A stretch of DNA of 64,000 nt from contig NZ_LYPF02000007.1 of NCBI RefSeq assembly GCF_001661595.2, positions 230,151-294,150 of the forward strand. The letters run 5' to 3'. Positions 26,178-33,590 of this stretch are shown here, piece by piece. The notes under the pieces were generated by a model. It was not told where the DNA came from. It was given only the letters and a program-made list of their open reading frames with translations, and did not search any database. Position 1 is the first letter of the stretch. Each line of letters opens with the position of its first letter. Source of the DNA: Crocinitomix algicola. Its GTDB lineage: Bacteria > Bacteroidota > Bacteroidia > Flavobacteriales_D > Crocinitomicaceae. The translations under genes were made by a program, and so were the position numbers.

Positions 26178-26215
26178 AGGTTTACCCTTATATGGTAATT
26201 GGCAGTTAAGGTTAC

Positions 26216-26246
26216 AAAAAATGCTTCACCATTGGCGAAGCATTTT
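26216..26246 (-). terminator. Terminator of the 26.3-26.7 kb gene
   Basis: AAAATGCTTC (26218-26227) and GAAGCATTTT (26237-26246) form a perfect 10-bp stem around a 9-nt loop. On the minus strand it ends in a T-run (A-run 26216-26221 on +). It separates the small helical-protein gene from the FGE-sulfatase gene downstream. Confidence 0.85.
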
Positions 26247-26266
26247 CAGATTAGTAGAAAAAGGCT

Positions 26267-26704
26267 TTATTTAAAAAAGCCACCTAATTTATTTTTTAAT
26301 CCGTCAAGCATGTCTCCATCGGTAAGTAAATCCATAATTCCGTTACCTTCTTTATCGCCATTTGCTTCAGCAACACCTGTAAAACCTCCAAGAACTTTTG
26401 ACATCACTGCAGTTTTAATTTGGTCGATTATTCCATCGGATATGCCTGTTTTATTTTTGAGGTTAAAGGCTAAATCACCTTCTAGTTTTTGAGCAACTTT
26501 ATTGGCGTCAGTAGAATTATCATGAGCTGAAAAGAGATTTGAAAGAATGGAGTCGTTGCCACGAGCTTTTTCTTTGTTGGTGCGGTATTTAACGGCGTCA
26601 ACGGCTTGATTTTTTACTTCTTCTTTATCATTATCTGATAGACCTACTTTATCTAAAATATCGCCAAGGTCTACGTTTTTTATTAAATCATCTAATCCAA
26701 ACAT
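26267..26704 (-). CDS. Small helical protein (DUF937/YidB-like)
   Basis: A 145-aa soluble protein without signal peptide, mostly amphipathic helix. It has LDDLIKNVDLGDILDKVGLSD at the N-terminus, a helix-rich middle (TDANKVAQKLEGDLAFNLKNKTG) and a Gly/Leu-rich end (LTDGDMLDGLKNKLGGFFK, residues about 127-145). The pattern of short helices ending in LGGFFK resembles DUF937/YidB-type proteins; that match is tentative. Its own terminator follows. Function unknown. Confidence 0.55.
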   Translation of the reverse strand: MFGLDDLIKNVDLGDILDKVGLSDNDKEEVKNQAVDAVKYRTNKEKARGNDSILSNLFSAHDNSTDANKVAQKLEGDLAFNLKNKTGISDGIIDQIKTAVMSKVLGGFTGVAEANGDKEGNGIMDLLTDGDMLDGLKNKLGGFFK

Positions 26705-26808
26705 TATAATTTCATTTTAAGCGTGCGGTTATTCGCAAGACGAATTTAAGGAACGAAAACTGTAAGATTTGTGATTATCGATAAACGAACAATTATTTTC
26801 TATGAGTG

Positions 26809-27555
26809 TTATAGTTCGTAATTTAAGAGGTTGGGTTTATCGATAATTTGTTTGAGATGAGGATTTGTTCGCAAGCTATTCATTAATTCAAGATGTCCCA
26901 TATGATGGCAATCTGATCCGATGACATCAATTAGATCTCTTTCAATTAGTTGTTCCGCCATTTTTTTAACATGCGGTCCATACTGCCCAGAAAGTGAGTT
27001 GATATTTAACTGTAATAAAACGCCTCGATCTTTGTATTCATTCATTTTATCCCAGTCGTTGATGTAAAAAGGATAACGCTCAACATGCGCAAGAATTGGT
27101 TTGTAACCTTGGGTAATGAGGTTAAATACGGTGTTTTTTATTCCCGGCTGTTCTTGGCTAAAAGACAATTCGAAAAGGACGTGATTGTCTCCAAACGTGA
27201 GTAGATTTCGTTTTTCAATTTCCTCGTCAAAATGAAAGTCGAGGTAATATTCTGCAGCTGCTTCAATAGCTATTGGAAGATTTTCACTTTTGATTGCCTC
27301 ACGTACCGCTGCTAATCCATTTTTTATGATTTCGGGTGTGTTTTTATAATAATCACTCATGATATGCGGCGTTGTGATTACTTTTTTATAACCAAGATCG
27401 ATGAATTTTCTGAGCATATTTAGAGTGTCATCCATCGTTTTAGAGCCATCATCGATTCCCGGAATTAAATGGCTGTGCAAATCCGTTTTTAAACTTGAAT
27501 AGTCGAATTCAGGTACTTTAGGATGTTTGTTGAATAAGCGATTAAATAAACCCAT
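26809..27555 (-). CDS. PHP-domain tyrosine-protein phosphatase, CpsB/YwqE-like
   Basis: A 248-aa manganese-dependent PHP phosphatase of the type that dephosphorylates bacterial tyrosine kinases controlling capsule export. Metal motifs are DLHSHLIPGIDDG (His27, His29), TTPHI near 62, LAHVERYPFY near 158 and GSDCHH near 219. ATG 27555 is chosen because upstream in-frame codons run into a repeat element and a TAATTTTG -7 box lies at 27580-27587 on the minus strand. No tyrosine kinase gene is adjacent; the polysaccharide loci of this window are plausible targets. Confidence 0.85.
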   Translation of the reverse strand: MGLFNRLFNKHPKVPEFDYSSLKTDLHSHLIPGIDDGSKTMDDTLNMLRKFIDLGYKKVITTPHIMSDYYKNTPEIIKNGLAAVREAIKSENLPIAIEAAAEYYLDFHFDEEIEKRNLLTFGDNHVLFELSFSQEQPGIKNTVFNLITQGYKPILAHVERYPFYINDWDKMNEYKDRGVLLQLNINSLSGQYGPHVKKMAEQLIERDLIDVIGSDCHHMGHLELMNSLRTNPHLKQIIDKPNLLNYEL

Positions 27556-27579
27556 TTTCTGTAGAATAGTTAAGGTGAA

Positions 27580-27587
27580 CAAAATTA
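27580..27587 (-). promoter_or_regulatory. -7 box for the PHP phosphatase gene
   Basis: On the minus strand TAATTTTG, an exact match to TAnnTTTG, lies 24 nt upstream of the chosen ATG (27555). It supports that start over the much longer reading. No good -33 TTG is seen at the usual distance. Confidence 0.45.
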
Positions 27588-27698
27588 AATAAAAACTTGC
27601 TAAACATGGGGAATTCGTGTTTCTTTTCAAGGAGGGGGATTGAAGGTGGAGTAAATTGCAAGTTGTGTTGACCGAATGAGGAGGGAAGTGAGTTGGGT

Positions 27699-27812
27699 GC
27701 GTTAGGGATAGGAGCAATTGTTTGAGCTCTCTGTCCGACTGAGACGGACGGATGGACAGAAGCGAGTGTGGATAGCCCGCCCTGTTTCGATGCAATGGAA
27801 CAGGGAACGCCC
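27699..27812 (-). repeat. Dispersed structured element, copy C
   Basis: On the minus strand it begins GGGCGTTCCCTG and ends CTATCCCTAACGC. The closing stem is GCGTT/AACGC (27806-27810 with 27699-27703). Arm P2 is CCCTGTT/AACAGGG (27780-27786, 27799-27805). Arm P3 is GTCCG/CGGAC (27733-27737, 27745-27749), with an outer CTGTCC/GGACAG alternative. The linkers are GGGCTATCCACACTCGC and GAGCTCAAACAATTGC. It fills most of the 343-nt gap between the phosphatase and the sulfur operon, whose terminator lies at 27839-27870. Confidence 0.85.
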
Positions 27813-27838
27813 AAAAAATTTTTCAATAAAATAGAACG

Positions 27839-27870
27839 AAAAAGAGGCTGCCCGACAAGACAGCCTCATT
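27839..27870 (-). terminator. Terminator of the sulfur operon
   Basis: GAGGCTG (27844-27850) and CAGCCTC (27861-27867) form a perfect 7-bp stem. On the minus strand the stem is followed by TTTTTC. It lies 29 nt past the stop of the MBL-rhodanese gene and ends that transcript. Confidence 0.82.
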
Positions 27871-27898
27871 TGAAACCAAGTAAAAATAAAAACAACAA

Positions 27899-29308
27899 TT
27901 ATAAGGTGGAAGGACAAACGTAGTCTGACACCGGAATTGAAGTGTTTTTTATAGCGTTAAATCCGCCTTGTACATCGATTAAATTATGAATACCACGCGA
28001 TTTTAAAATGGATGCAGCAATCATTGATCGATAGCCTCCAGCACAATGGATATAGTGAAAATCATTACCTTCAAAGTCATCTAGAAAGTTATTGATAGTG
28101 TCTAAAGGTGTGTTTGTGGCAGATATGACATGTTCAGACAAATATTCTGAGGGTTTACGAACATCAAATACTTTTTTAGGTTCATTTTGCATCGCCTTTT
28201 CAAAAGCTTCAGCGTTGATGGATTTTACTTCATCCAATTCTTTCCCTGCGTTTTTCCAAGCATCGATTCCTCCTTTTAAATACCCAATTATATTGTCAAA
28301 GCCTACACGGGACAGCCGAATGATTGTTTCCTCAATTCGATCATCTTCGGCAATCAGTAAAATGGGTTGCTTAACATCGCCAATTAAAGCTCCTACCCAT
28401 GGTGCAAATCCTCCATCTATACCGATAAATATTGACCGCGGAATGTGTCCCTGAGCAAACTTATCTTGGTGACGAACATCTAATACTACCGCCCCGGTTT
28501 CATTGGCTGCACGTTCAAATTCATCTGGACTCATTCCTTTTTGGCCACGTTCAAGCACGATGTCAACATCTTCGTACCCCTCTTTATTCAGCTTTACATT
28601 TAATGGAAAGTATTGAGGTGGTGGCGTTAAACCATCTGTGACTTCTTTGATGAATTCCTCTTTGGTCATATCTGAACGTAAGGCATAGTTCGTTTCTTTT
28701 TGTTCGCCAATTGTACCAACTGTTTCTTTGCTCATGTTTTTGCCGCAGGCCGATCCTGCTCCATGACCTGGATAAACGATGACATCATCTGGTAATGTCA
28801 TGATTTTTTCCCTTAAACTATCAAATAAAGTTCCTGCTAATTCCTCCTGTGTCATTGACGCTGCCTTTTGTGCTAAATCAGGTCGACCAACATCTCCGAG
28901 AAACAAGGTGTCTCCACTGAATATTGCATGTGGTTTTCCTTCTTCATTAATAAGCAAATAGGTGGTGCTTTCCATAGTATGTCCAGGGGTGTGTAGTACC
29001 TTAATTTTGATTTTACCGAGGTGGAATTCCTGATTGTCGATGGCAGAAACACTTTTGAAATTAGTAGTTGCATTTGGTCCATAAACAATATCTGCTCCAG
29101 TTTTTTCTGCCAGCGTAACATGACCACTTACAAAGTCGGCATGGAAATGTGTTTCAAAAATGTACTTTATTTTTGCACCGTCAGTTGCGGCTTGATCAAT
29201 ATAGGGTTGTACTTCGCGAAGCGGATCTATAATAGCGGCCTCACCATTACTTTCAATATAATAAGCGCCTTGCGCTAAGCAACCTGTATAAATTTGTTCT
29301 ATTTTCAT
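27899..29308 (-). CDS. Persulfide dioxygenase-rhodanese fusion (CstB-like)
   Basis: A 469-aa cytoplasmic protein. The N-terminal metallo-beta-lactamase domain (1-240) is of ETHE1 type with THFHADFVSGH (His54, His56, Asp58, His63). A first rhodanese domain (about 260-355) has no catalytic Cys (ILLIAEDDR at the active-site place). A second rhodanese domain (about 365-465) has an intact loop HCAGGYRS with Cys422. This matches the CstB layout, which turns persulfides into thiosulfate or sulfite. It is the last gene of the sulfur operon, 30 nt after TauE, and is followed by a terminator. Confidence 0.88.
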   Translation of the reverse strand: MKIEQIYTGCLAQGAYYIESNGEAAIIDPLREVQPYIDQAATDGAKIKYIFETHFHADFVSGHVTLAEKTGADIVYGPNATTNFKSVSAIDNQEFHLGKIKIKVLHTPGHTMESTTYLLINEEGKPHAIFSGDTLFLGDVGRPDLAQKAASMTQEELAGTLFDSLREKIMTLPDDVIVYPGHGAGSACGKNMSKETVGTIGEQKETNYALRSDMTKEEFIKEVTDGLTPPPQYFPLNVKLNKEGYEDVDIVLERGQKGMSPDEFERAANETGAVVLDVRHQDKFAQGHIPRSIFIGIDGGFAPWVGALIGDVKQPILLIAEDDRIEETIIRLSRVGFDNIIGYLKGGIDAWKNAGKELDEVKSINAEAFEKAMQNEPKKVFDVRKPSEYLSEHVISATNTPLDTINNFLDDFEGNDFHYIHCAGGYRSMIAASILKSRGIHNLIDVQGGFNAIKNTSIPVSDYVCPSTL

Positions 29309-29338
29309 TTTAATGCTTTTTTAATCGTTTGTTTTGTG

Positions 29339-30142
29339 TTAGAGGATGGTTTCTTTTAAGACGATGTATACGCCCATGATTAGGACAAACCAACCAAATC
29401 CTTTTTTTAATTTTTTGCCATCAATAAAATTATTGAGGTATATTCCAATAAAGATGCCTCCAATCGATATTCCTGAGAAGATTAATAAGAAGGTCCAATC
29501 AATGGATACATTATCAAGATCGCCTAAGAACCCTATTAATGATTTAATTGCGATAATTAGTAATGAGGTGGCTACTGCTTTTTTCATTGGTAATTTTGCT
29601 AACAATACCAAAGCTGGAATAATTAGAAAACCTCCTCCTGCGCCTACTATCCCTGTTAAGACACCTACTACAATTCCTTCAATAACGATCATGGGATAGT
29701 TATAGTTAACTTTTTCTGGTACTTTTTCATTGTCTTCTTTTCTTCCTTTTATCATCGAATATGAGGCGAGAAGCATGATGATTGCAAAGAATATCATGAT
29801 GGCAATGTCCTTTGTCAAAGTAAAAGTTTCCGTTGTAAATATTACGTCAGGAATGGCAGGAACAAGAAATTTACGGGTTAAAAAAACAGTGGTTAATGCT
29901 GGAATTGCGAATACAATTGCTGTTCTAAAATCCACCATTCCTTTTTGTGCATTTCTCACGGCTCCAACTAAAGCGGATGTTCCTACAACAAATAACGAAT
30001 AGGCGGTAGCCGTTACTGGATTGATATTTAAAATATATACTAGGATAGGTACAGTGAGTACTGATCCGCCCCCTCCGATTAATCCTAAGACTAAGCCGAT
30101 GATTAAGGCGCCAAGATATCCTAAAAGTTCGAATAATTCCAT
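29339..30142 (-). CDS. TauE/SafE-family sulfite/anion permease
   Basis: A 267-aa inner-membrane protein with about eight membrane segments and the two glycine-rich repeats typical of the family (GLVLGLIGGGGSVLTVP at residues 17-33 and GVLTGIVGAGGGFLIIP near 158). Family members export sulfite, sulfoacetate or related anions, or move thiosulfate. Its place between YeeE-like transport genes and a persulfide dioxygenase points to sulfite or thiosulfate export. A 73-nt gap upstream holds a weak TGTAAC half-site at 30197-30202 (minus). Confidence 0.87.
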   Translation of the reverse strand: MELFELLGYLGALIIGLVLGLIGGGGSVLTVPILVYILNINPVTATAYSLFVVGTSALVGAVRNAQKGMVDFRTAIVFAIPALTTVFLTRKFLVPAIPDVIFTTETFTLTKDIAIMIFFAIIMLLASYSMIKGRKEDNEKVPEKVNYNYPMIVIEGIVVGVLTGIVGAGGGFLIIPALVLLAKLPMKKAVATSLLIIAIKSLIGFLGDLDNVSIDWTFLLIFSGISIGGIFIGIYLNNFIDGKKLKKGFGWFVLIMGVYIVLKETIL

Positions 30143-30215
30143 TATTTAATTTTCTACAAAGTTGATAAGATAAGTTAATTTATACAGCTACAAATGTTAC
30201 ATAAGTATTTTGATT

Positions 30216-30629
30216 CTAATGTGGAAGTTTAGCACGGAAATATCCATAAATAAATGTTCCTATTACAGCCGAAATCAACACAATTAAGATGGACCACTCT
30301 CCTGTGCCAAGTAAAACGTACATTGGTCCAGGACATGCACCAGTTAAAGCCCATCCAAGTCCAAATATAGTTCCGCCCAGTAAATAACGCGTAATGGATT
30401 TTGCTTTTGGTGTAAAACTTATTGGTTCACCATAAATTGTTTTCATTTTTGTGCGCTTGATAATTTGTACAAGTATAATCCCCAGTGTAAGTGCAGATCC
30501 TATAATACCGTACATGTGAAAGGATTCAAATCGGAACATTTCGTGGATGCGATACCAAGAGGCAGCTTGTGACTTGTACATGATGATTCCAAATAGAAAT
30601 CCGATGGTGATGAATTTAATGTATTTCAT
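30216..30629 (-). CDS. YeeE/YedE-like half transporter (C-terminal type)
   Basis: A 137-aa membrane protein with about four membrane segments. It contains the YeeE signature GWALTGACPGPMYVLLGTG (residues about 94-112) with a conserved cysteine. YeeE moves thiosulfate through a cysteine relay; single-domain versions pair with a partner. The partner is most likely the 186-aa protein encoded two genes upstream. Only 2 nt separate it from the barrel gene. Confidence 0.85.
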   Translation of the reverse strand: MKYIKFITIGFLFGIIMYKSQAASWYRIHEMFRFESFHMYGIIGSALTLGIILVQIIKRTKMKTIYGEPISFTPKAKSITRYLLGGTIFGLGWALTGACPGPMYVLLGTGEWSILIVLISAVIGTFIYGYFRAKLPH

Positions 30630-30631
30630 GT

Positions 30632-32041
30632 CTAAAATATTATGTTTAAAATAAGGTTGATATGGTGAAAATTTGTCTTGTAAAATTCGTTGGTTAAGTT
30701 TGTTTTGGTCGCGTGTTCGGTGAATCTATAGGCATATAAAAAAGAGAGGTATAGTCCACTTAGTTGGTCTTGAAAATTATATTTAGCTATTAGAGTTGAC
30801 TGAAAGTAGGAGGGAATTTGATATTTGTTCAATTTGGGAGATTTTGAGACTTGTACGCGTTCAATCCTGAAGTCGGTTGATAGTCCTTCAAATTTTTGCT
30901 TTGTTGGTTTGATTTGTGCGCGGAGCATGTATATATCAACCCCTCCTAGACCATCCACCCAACTCCTGGGTTGTGAGACGTAAAAATTTTCACGACTTAG
31001 CTCGCGAGGGAAGAGAAATTTACCGCTGTTAAATCCGTGTAAATAAGCTGCTGAAAATCGATTTTTATTTTCCTTGGATTTAAAACCAATTTGTGTGGAT
31101 ATGGTGTGACTTTTTTCATCGGGTTGAAAATACCTGTTCTCAATTGCAAGCGTTGATTGATAGGTGTCAGCGAATTGATGAACATATTGGAAGCCAGTGA
31201 AAAATCTATCGTTTTCATAATCGGCTTGACTCCAAATTGTGTGGTAAACTTGATGCAAATAATAATGCCACATAGTTAGATTTAAGTTTTTTATAGATTT
31301 ATTCTCAAAGCCCAATGCTGAAAGGCCTTCTGTTTGTGCATGTTCATGATAATATAGGGTCTCATAATTTTGATGTGCTCCATTGTTCAATATGCCTATC
31401 GCTTCATTAAGTTCGTACCACTCTGTCATTCCCCGTGGTGATACAGCATAGATAAATCCACCTTTAATTGATTGATTTTTAATCTCGTTGAATTCGAACC
31501 ATCCTCCTTTGTATGCAAATGGCTTCATTCTACCGTCTCTTTTTAATAATAATGGGCCTTCATTGATATCAATCTTTCCAAATGTTGCTAAGGAATTTTT
31601 ATAATGATATTTAATGTATAATTCTTCTAAACGGTCTAAATCTTTACGTTCTTCGGGGCGAGTAATGTCAAAAAGTTCTTTTTCCCATTTGGCTGATTTT
31701 CCCGATACCGGGTCAACTTGATTTAAGTCGGAAGAAGCTAGATTATACGTAAATATTCCTTTGACCCCGATTTGAAATCCTCTCCATATTGCGGTGTGAT
31801 AACCTAAACTACCACCAATAGCGTTTGCCCAATAATCATAAAGTTGACGATGGTTGATGGTTGTCATAAAATAGCTTCGAATATGTCCTTCTGTATGTCC
31901 TTTTAAAAATATTTCACGAATGTTTGATGTGTAGTCACTGCTGTCTGATTCTAAGTTATGATGTATTTCATCTTCTTGTGTCCACACGATTTGGTTTGGG
32001 AGTATAACAATACCCAAAAGGAGTATGCGTATAAGTTTCAT
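30632..32041 (-). CDS. Outer-membrane beta-barrel, porin-like
   Basis: A 469-aa exported protein. A signal peptide (MKLIRILLLGIVILPNQIVW, about 1-21) is followed by amphipathic beta strands with aromatic girdles throughout, and it ends in a C-terminal Phe (NLILNIIF), as outer-membrane barrels do. It looks like an OprD-type porin, but the family is not certain. It is wedged between two half-YeeE genes with 0 and 2 nt spacing, so it is very likely part of the same uptake route: entry of thiosulfate or another sulfur anion through the outer membrane. Confidence 0.75.
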   Translation of the reverse strand: MKLIRILLLGIVILPNQIVWTQEDEIHHNLESDSSDYTSNIREIFLKGHTEGHIRSYFMTTINHRQLYDYWANAIGGSLGYHTAIWRGFQIGVKGIFTYNLASSDLNQVDPVSGKSAKWEKELFDITRPEERKDLDRLEELYIKYHYKNSLATFGKIDINEGPLLLKRDGRMKPFAYKGGWFEFNEIKNQSIKGGFIYAVSPRGMTEWYELNEAIGILNNGAHQNYETLYYHEHAQTEGLSALGFENKSIKNLNLTMWHYYLHQVYHTIWSQADYENDRFFTGFQYVHQFADTYQSTLAIENRYFQPDEKSHTISTQIGFKSKENKNRFSAAYLHGFNSGKFLFPRELSRENFYVSQPRSWVDGLGGVDIYMLRAQIKPTKQKFEGLSTDFRIERVQVSKSPKLNKYQIPSYFQSTLIAKYNFQDQLSGLYLSFLYAYRFTEHATKTNLTNEFYKTNFHHINLILNIIF

Positions 32042-32602
32042 TTAAAATAAGATTGGAAACAGAAGGTGAGTCATTATCAATCCACCAATAAAGAAACCAA
32101 TAACCGCAATTAAAGAAGGGATTTGTAAATTACTCAATCCACTAATTGCATGTCCTGAAGTACAGCCTCCAGCATATCTTGAACCAAAGCCAATTAATAA
32201 ACCGCCGATTATTAAAAGTAAAATCCCTTTAACAGAGGTCAAAGCTTCTAGACCATATAATTTAGCGGGTAGATATGCTGCTCCTGGATTCTCAAATTGA
32301 GCACTGGTGAGAGCTGCCTTAGTTTGTTCGCTAATGTCAACGCTGTCTGTAGCAGATAAGAAGTTAGCTGCAAAAAAGCCACCTATTATTGCTCCAAGAA
32401 CTACCATCAAATTCCATGTTTGTTCTTTCCAGTTAAAACGAAAAAAATCCGAAAATTTTCCTCCACCTGAGATACTACACATTGTTCTAAGATTACTGGA
32501 CATACCAAAGTTTTTTCCGGCGATTAATAAGGAAAACATAATGAGGGTTAATAAAGGTCCGGCCACATACCATGGCCAAGGTTGTTGAATTAAGTCTATC
32601 AT
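32042..32602 (-). CDS. YeeE/YedE-like half transporter (N-terminal type)
   Basis: A 186-aa inner-membrane protein with about five membrane segments. It carries the motif RYAGGCTSGHAISGLSNLQ (about residues 143-161) with the conserved Cys of the YeeE family, and a Cys in TMCSISGG near 42. It should work with the 137-aa half to form one thiosulfate channel. The gene follows the Usp gene after 2 nt and abuts the barrel gene. Confidence 0.87.
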   Translation of the reverse strand: MIDLIQQPWPWYVAGPLLTLIMFSLLIAGKNFGMSSNLRTMCSISGGGKFSDFFRFNWKEQTWNLMVVLGAIIGGFFAANFLSATDSVDISEQTKAALTSAQFENPGAAYLPAKLYGLEALTSVKGILLLIIGGLLIGFGSRYAGGCTSGHAISGLSNLQIPSLIAVIGFFIGGLIMTHLLFPILF

Positions 32603-32604
32603 AG

Positions 32605-33423
32605 TTAGTAAATTAAAATAGGTGCATAAATGTGATTCACGATATTGTTGATTTCTGATCCGCCAATGAAACTGGAAAAAGCGGATTCATGTGCTCGGGC
32701 AATTGTAATTAAGTCAGTTTGGTGCTCTTCTTGTATGCTTTTAATTCCTGCTTCCTTGTCAGAACTTTCAATAATTCTAAATACCGGTTGTAAATCATTT
32801 AATTGCGCGTATTTCTTCATCACAGCTAAAATGTCTTCGTGTTTTCTTTTTTCTGTTGGTGTCAAAATTTTTGTTAGGACGAATTCACTGTGATGCGCAG
32901 CGGCAATTTCTTTTAACGTTTGGATATCTTCTTTTTCTGCCTGTAAAAATTCGCCGACTAATGCTATGCGTTTTGGGCTGAAATTATCGCGGTTGCATTT
33001 AATGGTCAAGAAGGGTTGTTTAACATGGTTTAGGATATCCGATGCAAATGTGGTTGAAAAAACATCTTCCATTAACGTTGTTCTATGCGCTCCGCTAACC
33101 ACTATATCGATATTATTCTTATCGATATAATTTTTAATAATGTTTCGCCTATTTCCGATCAAAACCACCTTGGCTTTTATGCTGTTGTGCTTGAAGTTTT
33201 GTAAATAAACTTTATTTTCTTCAGCTCTTTTATAGTAGTGGTTTAGGTCAAATTCGGTGCAGTTTTTTAAAACTTCGCCATTCATTTGGGTGGGAATTTC
33301 TCCTGTTGTTGAGACTATATTTAAAAGATGGATAGCGGTGTTAGTTGTATTAAAAAGGGAAGAAACAAAATTGACAACGGAATGGTCAAGGTTGCCATGT
33401 TTCAATAAAACGAGTGCGTTCAT
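32605..33423 (-). CDS. Tandem universal stress protein
   Basis: A 272-aa cytoplasmic protein of two UspA-like halves (about 1-140 and 145-272). Each has the alpha/beta Usp pattern; the first ends in VSGAHRTTLMEDVF, the second in ITIARAHESAFSSFIGGSEINNIV. The Usp ATP-loop G-2x-G-9x-G(S/T) is partial in the second half (GGSE). It is the first gene of the sulfur operon, directly behind a promoter with a Crp/Fnr-type site, which fits a stress-linked sensor role (inference). Confidence 0.88.
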   Translation of the reverse strand: MNALVLLKHGNLDHSVVNFVSSLFNTTNTAIHLLNIVSTTGEIPTQMNGEVLKNCTEFDLNHYYKRAEENKVYLQNFKHNSIKAKVVLIGNRRNIIKNYIDKNNIDIVVSGAHRTTLMEDVFSTTFASDILNHVKQPFLTIKCNRDNFSPKRIALVGEFLQAEKEDIQTLKEIAAAHHSEFVLTKILTPTEKRKHEDILAVMKKYAQLNDLQPVFRIIESSDKEAGIKSIQEEHQTDLITIARAHESAFSSFIGGSEINNIVNHIYAPILIY

Positions 33424-33437
33424 GCTGTTGTTTTTTA

Positions 33438-33454
33438 ATTGTGATAATTACAAT
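33438..33454 (-). promoter_or_regulatory. Second palindrome near the sulfur-operon start site
   Basis: ATTGTGA-TAA-TTACAAT has 7-bp arms with one mismatch. It lies just past the -7 box and would cover the transcription start of the usp promoter, a typical repressor location. The regulator is unknown, and spacing differs from a Crp site. Confidence 0.35.
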
Positions 33455-33456
33455 TG

Positions 33457-33464
33457 CAAAACTA
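33457..33464 (-). promoter_or_regulatory. -7 box of the usp-sulfur operon promoter
   Basis: On the minus strand TAGTTTTG matches TAnnTTTG. It lies 33 nt upstream of the usp ATG. No TTG is found at the standard distance, which fits an activator-dependent promoter. Confidence 0.55.
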
Positions 33465-33485
33465 CGGTCAAGAAAAGGCTAATAC

Positions 33486-33501
33486 TGTAACAAAGGTGAC
33501 A
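33486..33501 (-). promoter_or_regulatory. Crp/Fnr-type operator upstream of the sulfur operon
   Basis: TGTAAC-AAAG-GTGACA is a 16-bp inverted repeat with arms TGT(A/C)AC matching in five of six positions and a 4-bp spacer, as in Fnr-like sites. Its centre lies about 42 bp upstream of the start expected from the -7 box, the class II activator position. Regulation by a Crp/Fnr-family protein sensing oxygen, NO or sulfur is inferred. Confidence 0.55.
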
Positions 33502-33590
33502 GAGGAATGTAAATATCTGTTTAACCATTTATTACAATAATGATTAAATGCAAATAGGAGCGATTTTAAATGATGTTTTAAAGGAAGAGG

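Noticed and set aside
26199..26492. 97-residue + strand ORF over the small helical-protein gene
   Set aside because: Antisense shadow of the gene at 26267-26704, and it crosses that gene's terminator.
27556..27795. 80-residue N-terminal extension of the PHP phosphatase
   Set aside because: It is translated from the 3' part of repeat copy C and shows no conserved sequence; a -7 box lies inside it and the PHP domain begins naturally from ATG 27555.
29021..30002. Several + strand ORFs over the MBL-rhodanese and TauE genes
   Set aside because: All are antisense to strongly recognisable proteins and have no domain pattern.
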